From NCBI GenBank assembly GCA_937899715.1, contig CALCNX010000141.1, forward strand, positions 1-10,733: DNA of 10,733 bases, given 5' to 3'. A model generated the notes under the pieces. It did no database searches, was not told where the DNA came from, and saw only the letters and a list, made by a program, of their open reading frames with translations. Origin of the DNA: an uncultured bacterium. Lineage in GTDB: Bacteria > Bacteroidota > Ignavibacteria > Kapaibacteriales > UBA4661. Shown piece by piece: positions 1-6,599 of this stretch. The stretch's first letter is position 1. Each line of letters starts with the position of its first letter. The translations under genes and the position numbers were made by a program.

Positions 1-23
1 CTTATTCGACGAAACTATATCCA

Positions 24-1205
24 ACGTTTCCCGCGCCCGCGGGGATGAACCGAATGTATGTTATTACGATATTCTCAAAATTACACGTTTCCCGCGCCCG
101 CGGGGATGAACCGTAGTTTGTTATGTTCCTTCTGCAAGCGCAATGACGTTTCCCGCGCCCGCGGGGATGAACCGCAAATATGCTCTAGCGCGAAATCGGC
201 AGCGTCACGTTTCCCGCGCCCGCGGGGATGAACCGACGCAAAGGCAAAAAGCCGATGATGGTCTATCACGTTTCCCGCGCCCGCGGGGATGAACCGGTTT
301 GCTTACCGCTTGGACGAAAGGTAGATATACGTTTCCCGCGCCCGCGGGGATGAACCGTGCAAGCGAGCACAACCACTGATGTATCTACGACGTTTCCCGC
401 GCCCGCGGGGATGAACCGACACGGTTCTGATGGGTTTGCGTTTGGCGGGGACGTTTCCCGCGCCCGCGGGGATGAACCGGGAGGATTGACGATAGCGCTT
501 CATCATAGCAAACGTTTCCCGCGCCCGCGGGGATGAACCGACTTTCTACGGAGCAATCCGCTATGGCAGGGGACGTTTCCCGCGCCCGCGGGGATGAACC
601 GGGGTTCATTTTTGACCCCCTTTTTCTTGAAAGACGTTTCCCGCGCCCGCGGGGATGAACCGTTTCTGAAAACGTTGGCATACGTTCTTACTTTACGTTT
701 CCCGCGCCCGCGGGGATGAACCGTCTGCACATTAGAGCAGTCACGCCAACTGAGAACGTTTCCCGCGCCCGCGGGGATGAACCGTCCGCATCCGAAACGT
801 GCCATTGGGTGATGGTACGTTTCCCGCGCCCGCGGGGATGAACCGTTGCCAACCATAGACCAGGCGTATCGCGGACGACGTTTCCCGCGGGGATGAACCG
901 CTATTTCTGTCAAACAAGATAGCCTTGCCATTACGTTTCCCGCGCCCGCGGGGATGAACCGTTTTGAAAGAAGTTCACGGTTTTTCTTGATGTACATTTC
1001 CCGCGCCCGCGGGGATGAACCGCCCGTCTACGCTGTACAGGTGTAACGGCACATACGTTTCCCGCGCCCGCGGGGATGAACCGATTTTTGAGAGTGAACA
1101 TTTCCTATGCGAGTTACGTTTCCCTTGCCCGCAGGGATGAACCGACATTGCCGCCGCTCGTGCCGCCGTTCGCTCGACGTTTCCCTCGCCCGCGGGGATG
1201 AACTG
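24..1205 (+). CRISPR. Type I-E-like CRISPR array, distal part (20 repeats, 19 spacers)
   Basis: Twenty copies of a 29-nt repeat start at 24 and recur every 61 bp (85, 146, 207 and so on to 817), then at 878, 933, 994, 1055, 1116 and 1177. All 19 spacers are exactly 32 nt. The repeat begins ACGTTTCCC and ends GGGGATGAACCG; its centre can fold as CCCGC / loop GCCC / GCGGG. This closely resembles the E. coli type I-E repeat, so the crRNA strand is probably +. Thirteen of the first fourteen copies compared base by base are identical to consensus and none of the fourteen shows a change that I found; variants cluster at the right end: 878 lacks 6 nt, 994 has G to A, 1116 has three substitutions, 1177 has at least two. 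Decay at the right means the leader is off the left edge. Bases 1-23 are probably the end of another spacer. No cas gene is in the window, so function depends on Cas proteins encoded elsewhere. Confidence 0.98.
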
Positions 1206-2848
1206 GCATCGGCGTTTCGGAAGGCTACGGTGCAAACAAAAGCGCTAAAGTGAAAGCAATTGAAGACTTCCAAAGCGGCAAAAACAAAGTCATTATCGGC
1301 ACACCGCAAAGTATTTCCACCGGCATTGACCTTGACGACCAACGTGGCAATGCTCCGCGCACACTCATCATGGTCACGGCTTCATATTCCGGCAATACGT
1401 TCCAACAAATTTTGGGGCGTGTCTCGCGCCGCAACACGCTTTCTCCTGCCGAAGTGATTATTCTCTACACTGAATCCGTAAGCGACCGCAGGCGCAAAGA
1501 AATCGTTGATAAGAAGCTGGAAGTATTGCGTCTTATCCAAAGCGGCAAAGCGGTGATGGATGCAGAAGAAACCGAAGGTTTGGAACAATCGGTGAGCAAG
1601 ATTTAGGGCGGTACAAAAGAAGAAAGCAGCACCGACACGACACGTGGCGTTGCTGTTACCCAAAGCGGCGATAAAGTAGCCGTCGCTATTAAACCGCACG
1701 GAAGCGGTCTTTTGGTCTATGGCAACACATTCCCTTTGCGCGAAACGCTGAAAAATCTTGGCGGACGCTGGAATGGTTCGCTCAAAGGTTGGATTTTCGC
1801 ACCGTCAAAAATGGACGAACTGAACGCAGCGCTGAAGCTGACGAAGCAACAGCCGGAAAGCGCTGTTCTTGCGCCGATAGTTTATGCCACTGAGGCAGAT
1901 ATTTTCTTGAAGCGTTCTGGTAGAAAGTTACTATTGACGGGAAATACAAAGCGCGTACAGAACATCATACGTGAATTTTCCGGTGCGTGGAATTTTAGAA
2001 GAAAAGCATGGGAATTTGGAGACTGGCAGAAAAACGCTTTGGAAGCAAAGTTGCGCATAAAGGCTTGGGAAGATAGTTCTGAGCAAATGGCGTTGCGCGA
2101 CGCAGAAGAGGACTTTTTGCAGGAATGGATTGAGGAGGAAGGCGTATCTTTGCAGGAAAATGGCGAGAACGAAACGAAAAACAACACTATGGATATTTGG
2201 CAGCAATTTGGAATTATCACCGATGCGTCAACGATTGATGCGTCAGAACAGATTGAAAACATTCCGGCAGATATTCTCCATGCTATTGAGCAAACGTTGC
2301 TTGCAGAAGCAAAGGCACTTCAACGCCGCAAAATTCGCAAGTCTGTCGCATTAGTGCGATATGAAGATTTTTTTGAATTTGAAAAGCCGCTTACTTTTGG
2401 TGAGTATTTTTTTGAAAATGATGACCGCCAAGCAATGATTGCACTCAATGATACATTTATTGCGAGCGAAGATTTGCTAACGGCAGTTTTTTGGCACGAG
2501 TACGCACACCATATCTACCACGAATGGCGTTTAGAATTGAATATCAAAATGGAAAAACTGATGGAAATAGCAGTACGGCAAACCCAAACATGGACAAAAC
2601 TTGAAACACTCAATAAACGAGAAAATTCAACCTATTGGACGGAGAAGGAAGAAGTATGGGCAAGAGCAGCTTCGCAATTATTTATGCACTTGGCTAGTGA
2701 AAACGCAGCACTCTGAGCAATTTCCTTGCAAATGCCAATGTGGGACAAAGAGGAATTTCCATCTATTGCCAAAGCAGTTATTGAAGTTTTGCGTGGCAAT
2801 AGTGCATATTTCACATTCGCACAGGAATACTTTGCGCCCAGCGCTTAA
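1205..2848 (+). pseudogene. 5'-truncated, twice-interrupted polyvalent protein: helicase C-terminal + two W-x-W domains + HExxH peptidase
   Basis: One frame stays open from the array border at 1205 to TAA at 2846-2848 except for TAG at 1604-1606 and TGA at 2714-2716. Each stop is one C-to-T change from a sense codon (CAG, CGA). Segment 1 has superfamily 2 helicase motif V (STGIDLDD) and motif VI (QILGRVSRRNT). Next come two copies of a small domain at about 1700-1840 and 1925-2060; the first shows GGRWNGSLKGWIF, the second carries SGAWNFRRKAWEF. Around 2495 lies HEYAH, followed about 50 residues later by EEVWARA, as in gluzincin metallopeptidases. Helicase plus peptidase plus small modules recalls the polyvalent proteins of phages and conjugative elements. 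The frame has no start codon and lacks helicase motifs I-IV. The first small domain begins upstream of the TTG at 1712, so reading the pieces as separate genes fits less well. The second stop is followed by 43 more sense codons. Domain calls are from motifs only. Confidence 0.75.
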
Positions 2849-3023
2849 ATGCTTCGTAGATATTTACATTATCGCGCTCTGCAATTTGCTCCGCAATTTG
2901 TTTCCATTTGTCAATAGTCAACAAACGATAGCCATACTCCGGCTTGAATCCACGAGTTTGAATATACTCAACAAATTCTTCCCGTGTAGAAATCTCACGT
3001 TGCTCAGTCATTCTTGCGACCAT
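2811..3023 (-). CDS. Small hypothetical protein (70 aa)
   Basis: I do not recognise this protein. It reads from ATG at 3023, with GAAGG seven bases upstream as a plausible ribosome binding site; an in-frame ATG at 3059 would add 12 residues but has no such site. The product is hydrophilic and rich in charged residues and aromatics (REEFVEYIQTRGF, KWKQIAEQIAERD), suggesting a small mostly helical cytoplasmic protein without a signal peptide or membrane segment. It ends in VRM, and its 3' end overlaps the last 38 bases of the decayed polyvalent gene on the other strand, so the two are convergent. It is divergent from the truncated ATPase that starts at 3098. The good start and protein-like composition favour a real gene, but with no family match a chance ORF is possible. 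Confidence 0.5.
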   Translation of the reverse strand: MVARMTEQREISTREEFVEYIQTRGFKPEYGYRLLTIDKWKQIAEQIAERDNVNIYEAFKRWAQSIPVRM

Positions 3024-3097
3024 GACAACACCTTCAAAAAAACAGTGATACAACAGCATTCACACCCGAAACTTAGCCAAAATTATTATCATTTCCT

Positions 3098-3289
3098 ATG
3101 ACTACTTTTCTTCCCGAACTGCCCTCTGCCGCTACGGTACGGCAACAAAACTATCTTGCGATACCGCTTCCTTCCCCCTACGCCGAACTTTTGGGCAAGC
3201 TGCCGCGTCAGGTGCAGTTTAGTATTCTCATCTACGGCGAACCCGGAAGCGGTAAGTCCTCGCTCTCGCTTCGTTTGGCACATTCCTAG
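3098..3289 (+). pseudogene. Truncated P-loop ATPase (N-terminal 63 residues only)
   Basis: The frame starts at ATG 3098 and gives 63 residues. Near the end it shows a hydrophobic strand and Walker A loop, ILIYGEPGSGKSSLSLRLAH, the usual core of a P-loop NTPase, which then stops at TAG 3287-3289 only nine residues after the conserved Lys-Ser. Walker B and everything downstream are missing, so the product cannot be a working ATPase. No continuation appears in any frame up to 3516; the next gene has its own separate Walker A. The break coincides with the start of a short region of repeated CTGTCAGA motifs, so an insertion or deletion junction near 3289 is the likely cause. The gene follows the decayed polyvalent gene and may belong to the same lost element. 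Confidence 0.6.
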
Positions 3290-3516
3290 AAAAGGGAACA
3301 GTGACAATGGGTCTCTGTCAGATTTTTTGCACACTGTCAGACCCGATACTGATTCAAACCGTATATACTGTCAGACAAATGCTACACCTTTAGTCGTTTC
3401 AAAGCCAATAATTGCTGCGCTGTTCTTTGGCACAATGTATGCAATAGTGTTTGAATTCAAATTCAAGAAGCCAATAGATCGTCACTAGGCTTCTCCTTAC
3501 TATTATACTTTGCACT
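3290..3516. other. Non-coding stretch with three CTGTCAGA repeats
   Basis: Between the truncated P-loop gene and the AAA+ gene are 227 bases without a convincing gene. CTGTCAGA occurs at 3315-3322, 3334-3341 and 3368-3375, all on the + strand, the last two within the longer match ACTGTCAGAC. GGGTCT (3309-3314) and AGACCC (3339-3344) form an inverted repeat around the first pair. Clustered short repeats of this kind occur at transposon ends and as regulator sites; no transposase or second end is visible. The promoter of the gene at 3517 should also lie here, but I cannot point to it. Confidence 0.35.
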
Positions 3517-4683
3517 ATGGGCTTAAAAAAACAGCGTTATATGCGTATTTCACGCCGTAAACTTTTTGGTTTGCCGTTTCCTTTGCAAGCGATAATGCCT
3601 CAGACAGATGCGAGCACTAGCGGACGAACCGAAATAAACGCATTGCCGACACACAGTTTTGGCTTGCATCACGAAATTAGTGGCAATGACCCTGATTTCC
3701 TGCATATAGCCATGTATGACCGCATTTTGCAGCATATTCGAGGGAAGGAGTATCGATATTACGATGAAGTTGAGCATCTGGCTAGTAGCAAAGATGACAG
3801 GTGGATGCTGCTTGAGCGAATGGAACAGCTTGGACAACTGTACTGTATGCAAGACTCGTTTAGTGTGGTCATTGGCGAGGATTATTTTTTCGTCATTCGC
3901 ATTGATGCCAAAGGAGAAAACCGATATATCAAAAATGTTCGCACCAGTATGTATGCTGCAAACAAAGATATTCTTTTTCGCCTCAAAGCGAGAGTAGAGG
4001 AGATTGTATCGTTCACCGCACAGCATATAGTCTGCGACGTGGAGTGGTATTACAATAGCTCCGGTATCGAATACGAGACTTTGCATGAAGAGTTAGACGA
4101 AATTATTCTTCCCGAAGCGTATCCATTTGTCGCTCACCTTGAAGATTTTATTGAACGTTACCTATTCAGTGATGCTGCCGTTTTGTTTATGATTGGTCCG
4201 CCCGGCACTGGCAAGACGCGATTTATCAAGTATATCCTTCGCAAGATGGCTCAAAAACGGAACAAACCAACCGTTTCGGCTATGTACACCTCTGACCAAA
4301 ATGTTTTGGAAAGCGATTATATGTATATCAATTTTGTGAAAAGCGATACCCAAGCACTGGTGCTGGAGGATTTAGACTACAATTTGCGTAAGCGTTCGGA
4401 TGGTAATCCAGTGATGCTCAAGCTGCTAACCGCCTCCGATAGTTTTATCAGCAACAAGCATAAGAAAATTATTTTGACAACGAATCTTCCTTCGCTGCTC
4501 AATACCGATGAAGCGTTGTTGCGTCCCGGGCGATGCTTCGGGGTAGTGCAAACACGAGCCATGACATTGGCAGAAGTACACGCTTTTTTGCGAGCATCCG
4601 GCAGGGAAAACATTCAATCCGCATTTTCCGGCAAGTCCGAATGGACATTGGCAGAAGTGTATCAAGTTATAGCGGCACAATAG
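3517..4683 (+). CDS. AAA+ ATPase with an uncharacterised N-terminal domain (388 aa)
   Basis: The C-terminal half is an intact AAA+ module. Walker A is GPPGTGKT at residues 227-234, Walker B is LVLEDLD at 281-287, sensor 1 is TTN ending at N323, and DEALLRPGR (to R339) matches the arginine-finger segment of the classical AAA clade, BCS1/CDC48-like in pattern. All catalytic residues are present, so ATP hydrolysis driving remodelling of a protein or complex is expected. The first 200 or so residues match no family I know; they are rich in acidic and aromatic residues and have no obvious membrane segment, so the protein is probably cytoplasmic. ATG 3517 is the first start in frame, without a clear Shine-Dalgarno sequence; an internal ATG at 3541 is an alternative. 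The gene stands alone on its strand and ends 60 bases from the convergent hipT. Single AAA+ genes of this sort are common on plasmids and phages; the substrate is unknown. Confidence 0.85.
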   Translation: MGLKKQRYMRISRRKLFGLPFPLQAIMPQTDASTSGRTEINALPTHSFGLHHEISGNDPDFLHIAMYDRILQHIRGKEYRYYDEVEHLASSKDDRWMLLERMEQLGQLYCMQDSFSVVIGEDYFFVIRIDAKGENRYIKNVRTSMYAANKDILFRLKARVEEIVSFTAQHIVCDVEWYYNSSGIEYETLHEELDEIILPEAYPFVAHLEDFIERYLFSDAAVLFMIGPPGTGKTRFIKYILRKMAQKRNKPTVSAMYTSDQNVLESDYMYINFVKSDTQALVLEDLDYNLRKRSDGNPVMLKLLTASDSFISNKHKKIILTTNLPSLLNTDEALLRPGRCFGVVQTRAMTLAEVHAFLRASGRENIQSAFSGKSEWTLAEVYQVIAAQ

Positions 4684-4743
4684 CATTTTGCTGAAGAACG
4701 TTTTGCTAAAAAGCATCTTGCTGAGGTCGCACCTTACCTTGCC

Positions 4744-5706
4744 TCACCGATACAGTCTGGCAAATCGTTCCTGCATCAGCTTCCGATACGCACTTTTCAT
4801 TTCGGCACTCAGAAAACTTTGCTCAATCAATGCCAACCACGATTCTTTTGCTTTTGCCATCTTCGTGAAGATATTTTCTTGCTGCTTTGTCGTGAGTTTG
4901 AGCGTCGTAAAGGCAGTCAGGAAATCTTTGCGTGTCAGATGTTTCTTTTTGCCGTTCAGCGTTAGCGCAGTATCTTCATCATCGGCAGGGTTGACAAGTG
5001 CCGTGGCAACCAAGTCATACGCAGGCGATAGTGCTGTTCCCGATGTTGGTTCGTGAAGGAGGGAAAAGTTTTTCAAGTGCATATCGGCGTTGCCAGTCAG
5101 AAAAGAGAACAATACCAATTCAAAAAAGTTGATGACATCCAAGCCCGGACGGGCTGAATAGCGCTGTATTACTTTCGCTACTTGTTCGTAGGAGCCGTGA
5201 TATTTGTCTTCTGTCAGTCGCTCGGTGAGCTGGCACATATCTTCCAGATGTATTTTTTTTTGTCCCTTGCTCGTATCAATGCGGTCTATCCGTTTGGTGA
5301 TGTAAGCCAGCTCACCCGATTGAAGTCGAATAAGACTATGCGGCACGACACTAATTCCAGCGACGTGTGCCATGTGCATCGTCACATCTTCGATTTCCGG
5401 CAATTCTGCATACTGCACTGTCGGAGGTTTGAGGATATAGCTGCCCCACAATCCGACGAGCGTAAAACGCTTGGGTGCGTTTGGAGCATTACCATCACTA
5501 TCAGCAAGTTCTAACGATATTTTGGGTTGTACGCCAGTCACCGCAATCTGGCTGTAAATAATGGTTGCAGCAAGTTCGCTCATTTGCTCTATGGTGTATG
5601 GCAATGCGGGCGGGGAAGGTTGCCCAAAGAACTTTTTGCTACACCGTGTGTGAAAATCATTTTCTCCTCTGGTGAGCGCCTTGTAGCAGTACAAACACCG
5701 TGTCAT
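4744..5706 (-). CDS. hipT: HipT-like serine/threonine kinase toxin
   Basis: The 320-residue protein is the kinase part of a HipA-family toxin without the HipA N-terminal subdomain, which is encoded separately by the gene upstream. Residues 4-22 hold C4-x2-C7 and H19-x2-C22, a probable zinc knuckle. The Gly-rich loop reads AVTGVQPK (55-62), the ATP-binding Lys is in YILKPP (K93), the catalytic loop is GNADMHLKNFS with D208, and the metal-binding Asp is D231 in PAYDLV. D208 and D231 match D210 and D233 of E. coli HipT with a constant offset of two. By that offset A55 and T57 replace Ser57 and Ser59, the autophosphorylation sites of E. coli HipT. Known HipT phosphorylates tryptophanyl-tRNA synthetase and stops translation; the target here is inferred. 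The start codon overlaps the hipS stop by 4 nt (ATGA), so the two should be translationally coupled. Confidence 0.9.
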   Translation of the reverse strand: MTRCLYCYKALTRGENDFHTRCSKKFFGQPSPPALPYTIEQMSELAATIIYSQIAVTGVQPKISLELADSDGNAPNAPKRFTLVGLWGSYILKPPTVQYAELPEIEDVTMHMAHVAGISVVPHSLIRLQSGELAYITKRIDRIDTSKGQKKIHLEDMCQLTERLTEDKYHGSYEQVAKVIQRYSARPGLDVINFFELVLFSFLTGNADMHLKNFSLLHEPTSGTALSPAYDLVATALVNPADDEDTALTLNGKKKHLTRKDFLTAFTTLKLTTKQQENIFTKMAKAKESWLALIEQSFLSAEMKSAYRKLMQERFARLYR

Positions 5707-6050
5707 CGTTCCTCACTTTTCTTGAGCGTTGTGCTCTCCACAGCGTGAACACTGACCGCACCAATACAATCGCGGCAGCACGCCAAAAGCAGTCCCATAC
5801 GGTCGCGGGGATTGAGTTTCCAGTTCCGTTCGGCTATTGCCAAGAGCCATCCTTCCGGTATCAAGCCATCAAAAAAGGGGAAGAGAACACGACTCGTAAA
5901 CGCTTCGACTCGTAGCGGGAGCGTGAGGCTCACCGGAGCAGCATGAGTAGCAGAGAGATAGGCGGAATCATAGATAAAGTGATAGCCCTCTTCGTCTTGA
6001 GTCAGTACGCCTGCTTTGTGGTCGTGGAAGTAGATTTCTGCTGCTCGCAT
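5703..6050 (-). CDS. hipS: HipS-like antitoxin (stand-alone HipA N-terminal subdomain)
   Basis: The 115-residue product corresponds to the N-terminal subdomain of HipA: it opens with IYFHDHKAGVLTQ and contains FPFFDGLIPEGWLL followed by DRMGLLLACCRDCIGAVSV. In the E. coli HipBST system this free subdomain, not HipB, is the antitoxin, and it inserts a conserved Trp (W65) into the HipT active site. Here W68 in PEGW is the equivalent residue and is intact, which supports a working inhibitor. The start lies 3 nt after the hipB stop codon and the stop overlaps hipT by 4 nt, so all three should be made from one message in fixed ratio. The tail after residue 105 (STTLKKSEER) is charged and probably flexible. 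The call rests on motifs and gene order. Confidence 0.9.
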   Translation of the reverse strand: MRAAEIYFHDHKAGVLTQDEEGYHFIYDSAYLSATHAAPVSLTLPLRVEAFTSRVLFPFFDGLIPEGWLLAIAERNWKLNPRDRMGLLLACCRDCIGAVSVHAVESTTLKKSEER

Positions 6051-6053
6051 GGC

Positions 6054-6284
6054 TTATCGGTCTTTATGAGTTTCACTATTAGTATCCGTGGTACGGTTCA
6101 CGGGTACAGCGCCCACTTCGTAACCGAAGAGTGATAATACTTGATTTACCGTATCCAAACGTAATGTTTCTTTGCCGCGCTCCATCTCACGGATGAAGCG
6201 CAAACCGACGCCGGCTTTTTCTGCTACCTGCACTTGCGTTAGCCCGGCAGCAGCGCGTTGTTGTTTGAGAAATGTACTCAGCAT
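6054..6284 (-). CDS. hipB: HipB-like XRE-family DNA-binding protein
   Basis: A 76-residue Cro/C1-type helix-turn-helix protein. The core GLTQVQVAEKAGVGLRFIRE followed by MERGKETLRLDTVNQVL is typical of HipB partners of HipA kinases; the last 18 residues are polar and unstructured-looking. I chose ATG 6284 (MLSTFLKQQ) because it begins right at helix 1; the frame is open to 6332, but the extra residues run through the operator region. In HipBA and HipBST systems this protein dimerises, binds palindromes in its own promoter and represses the operon, usually more tightly in complex with the toxin. Two palindromes of fitting shape lie 20-82 bases upstream of the chosen start. It is the first gene of the operon and ends 3 nt before hipS. 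Confidence 0.9.
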   Translation of the reverse strand: MLSTFLKQQRAAAGLTQVQVAEKAGVGLRFIREMERGKETLRLDTVNQVLSLFGYEVGAVPVNRTTDTNSETHKDR

Positions 6285-6303
6285 GATGATTGATAATCTA
6301 AAA

Positions 6304-6366
6304 TTTATACCCTTTCGGGTACAAATATACAAAAATTATGTGGTTTTATACCCGAAAGGGTACAAA
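6304..6366 (-). promoter_or_regulatory. Paired HipB-type operators in the hipBST promoter region
   Basis: Two 22-bp elements, 6304-6325 and 6345-6366, each read TTTATACCC, four bases, GGGTACAAA. The inner part TACCC-N4-GGGTA is an imperfect palindrome. The four central bases are TTTC in one and GAAA in the other, so the 14-bp cores are exact reverse complements. The centres are 41 bp apart, about four helical turns, which puts both on the same face. E. coli HipB recognises a comparable palindrome (TATCC-N8-GGATA), so autoregulation is likely. An AT-rich stretch between them, reading TATATTTG on the minus strand, is a possible promoter element. Confidence 0.8.
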
Positions 6367-6533
6367 ATGTTGAGCGTACCGGATAGGCACTGCAAAATGA
6401 GTCTTGGGGCACAGCGTAATACTACGAGAATTACATTGCCGAAATGCTATTTTGAGGCATGAGCCTGCGACCGGAACCGAGCGGCAATTTTCTGCAAAAA
6501 TCAAATCTACTCGCGTTAGAGAAAGGGTATAGT
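6367..6533. other. Intergenic stretch, nothing recognised
   Basis: About 170 bases between the hip operators and the inverted repeat at 6534 contain no gene, hairpin of note or repeat that I can support. It separates the minus-strand hip operon from the plus-strand cis-acting region and may hold the start of a divergent transcript. Confidence 0.4.
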
Positions 6534-6564
6534 AAATGCCGTTTTTCGTCAAAAAACGACATTT
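6534..6564. promoter_or_regulatory. Long inverted repeat at the edge of the repeat region
   Basis: AAATG-C-CGTTTTT and AAAAACG-A-CATTT form arms of 13 positions with one mismatch around a 5-base centre. As RNA it gives a weak, A/U-rich hairpin with no clean U-tract after it, so an operator or cruciform element is at least as likely as a terminator. It is followed by A-rich GCTAAAAA motifs (6568 and 6588) and then by the 11-bp repeat array. Confidence 0.5.
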
Positions 6565-6599
6565 TAGGCTAAAAATACCCCAAAAACGCTAAAAAAAGC

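Noticed and set aside
1..23. CRISPR leader at the left edge
   Set aside because: Only 23 bases are visible, the length expected for the tail of a 32-nt spacer, and nothing shows leader character.
81..1342. Minus-strand ORFs with recurring RFIPAGAGNV, SVHPRGRGKR and GSSPRARET segments
   Set aside because: These are translations of the CRISPR repeats in three frames; the repeated words follow the 61-bp period and the linking residues come from spacers.
1604..2716. Stop-codon reassignment as an explanation for the interrupted frame
   Set aside because: Two different stops (TAG and TGA) would both have to be sense codons, while other intact genes here end in TAG or TGA at the expected family length (AAA+ gene, hipT, rep).
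3156..3488. 110-codon + strand ORF overlapping the truncated P-loop gene
   Set aside because: It runs out of frame across the P-loop coding sequence and the repeat cluster and has no domain or start context.
3550..4086. 178-codon minus-strand ORF inside the AAA+ gene
   Set aside because: Antisense shadow of a gene with clear motifs; its composition (many Cys, Ile and Phe) is not protein-like.
4684..4743. Three TTGCTRA repeats after the AAA+ stop, and possible in-frame extension past the TAG at 4681
   Set aside because: The following codons run into the hipT antisense strand, and the AAA+ module is complete before the stop; the repeats are too short to support.
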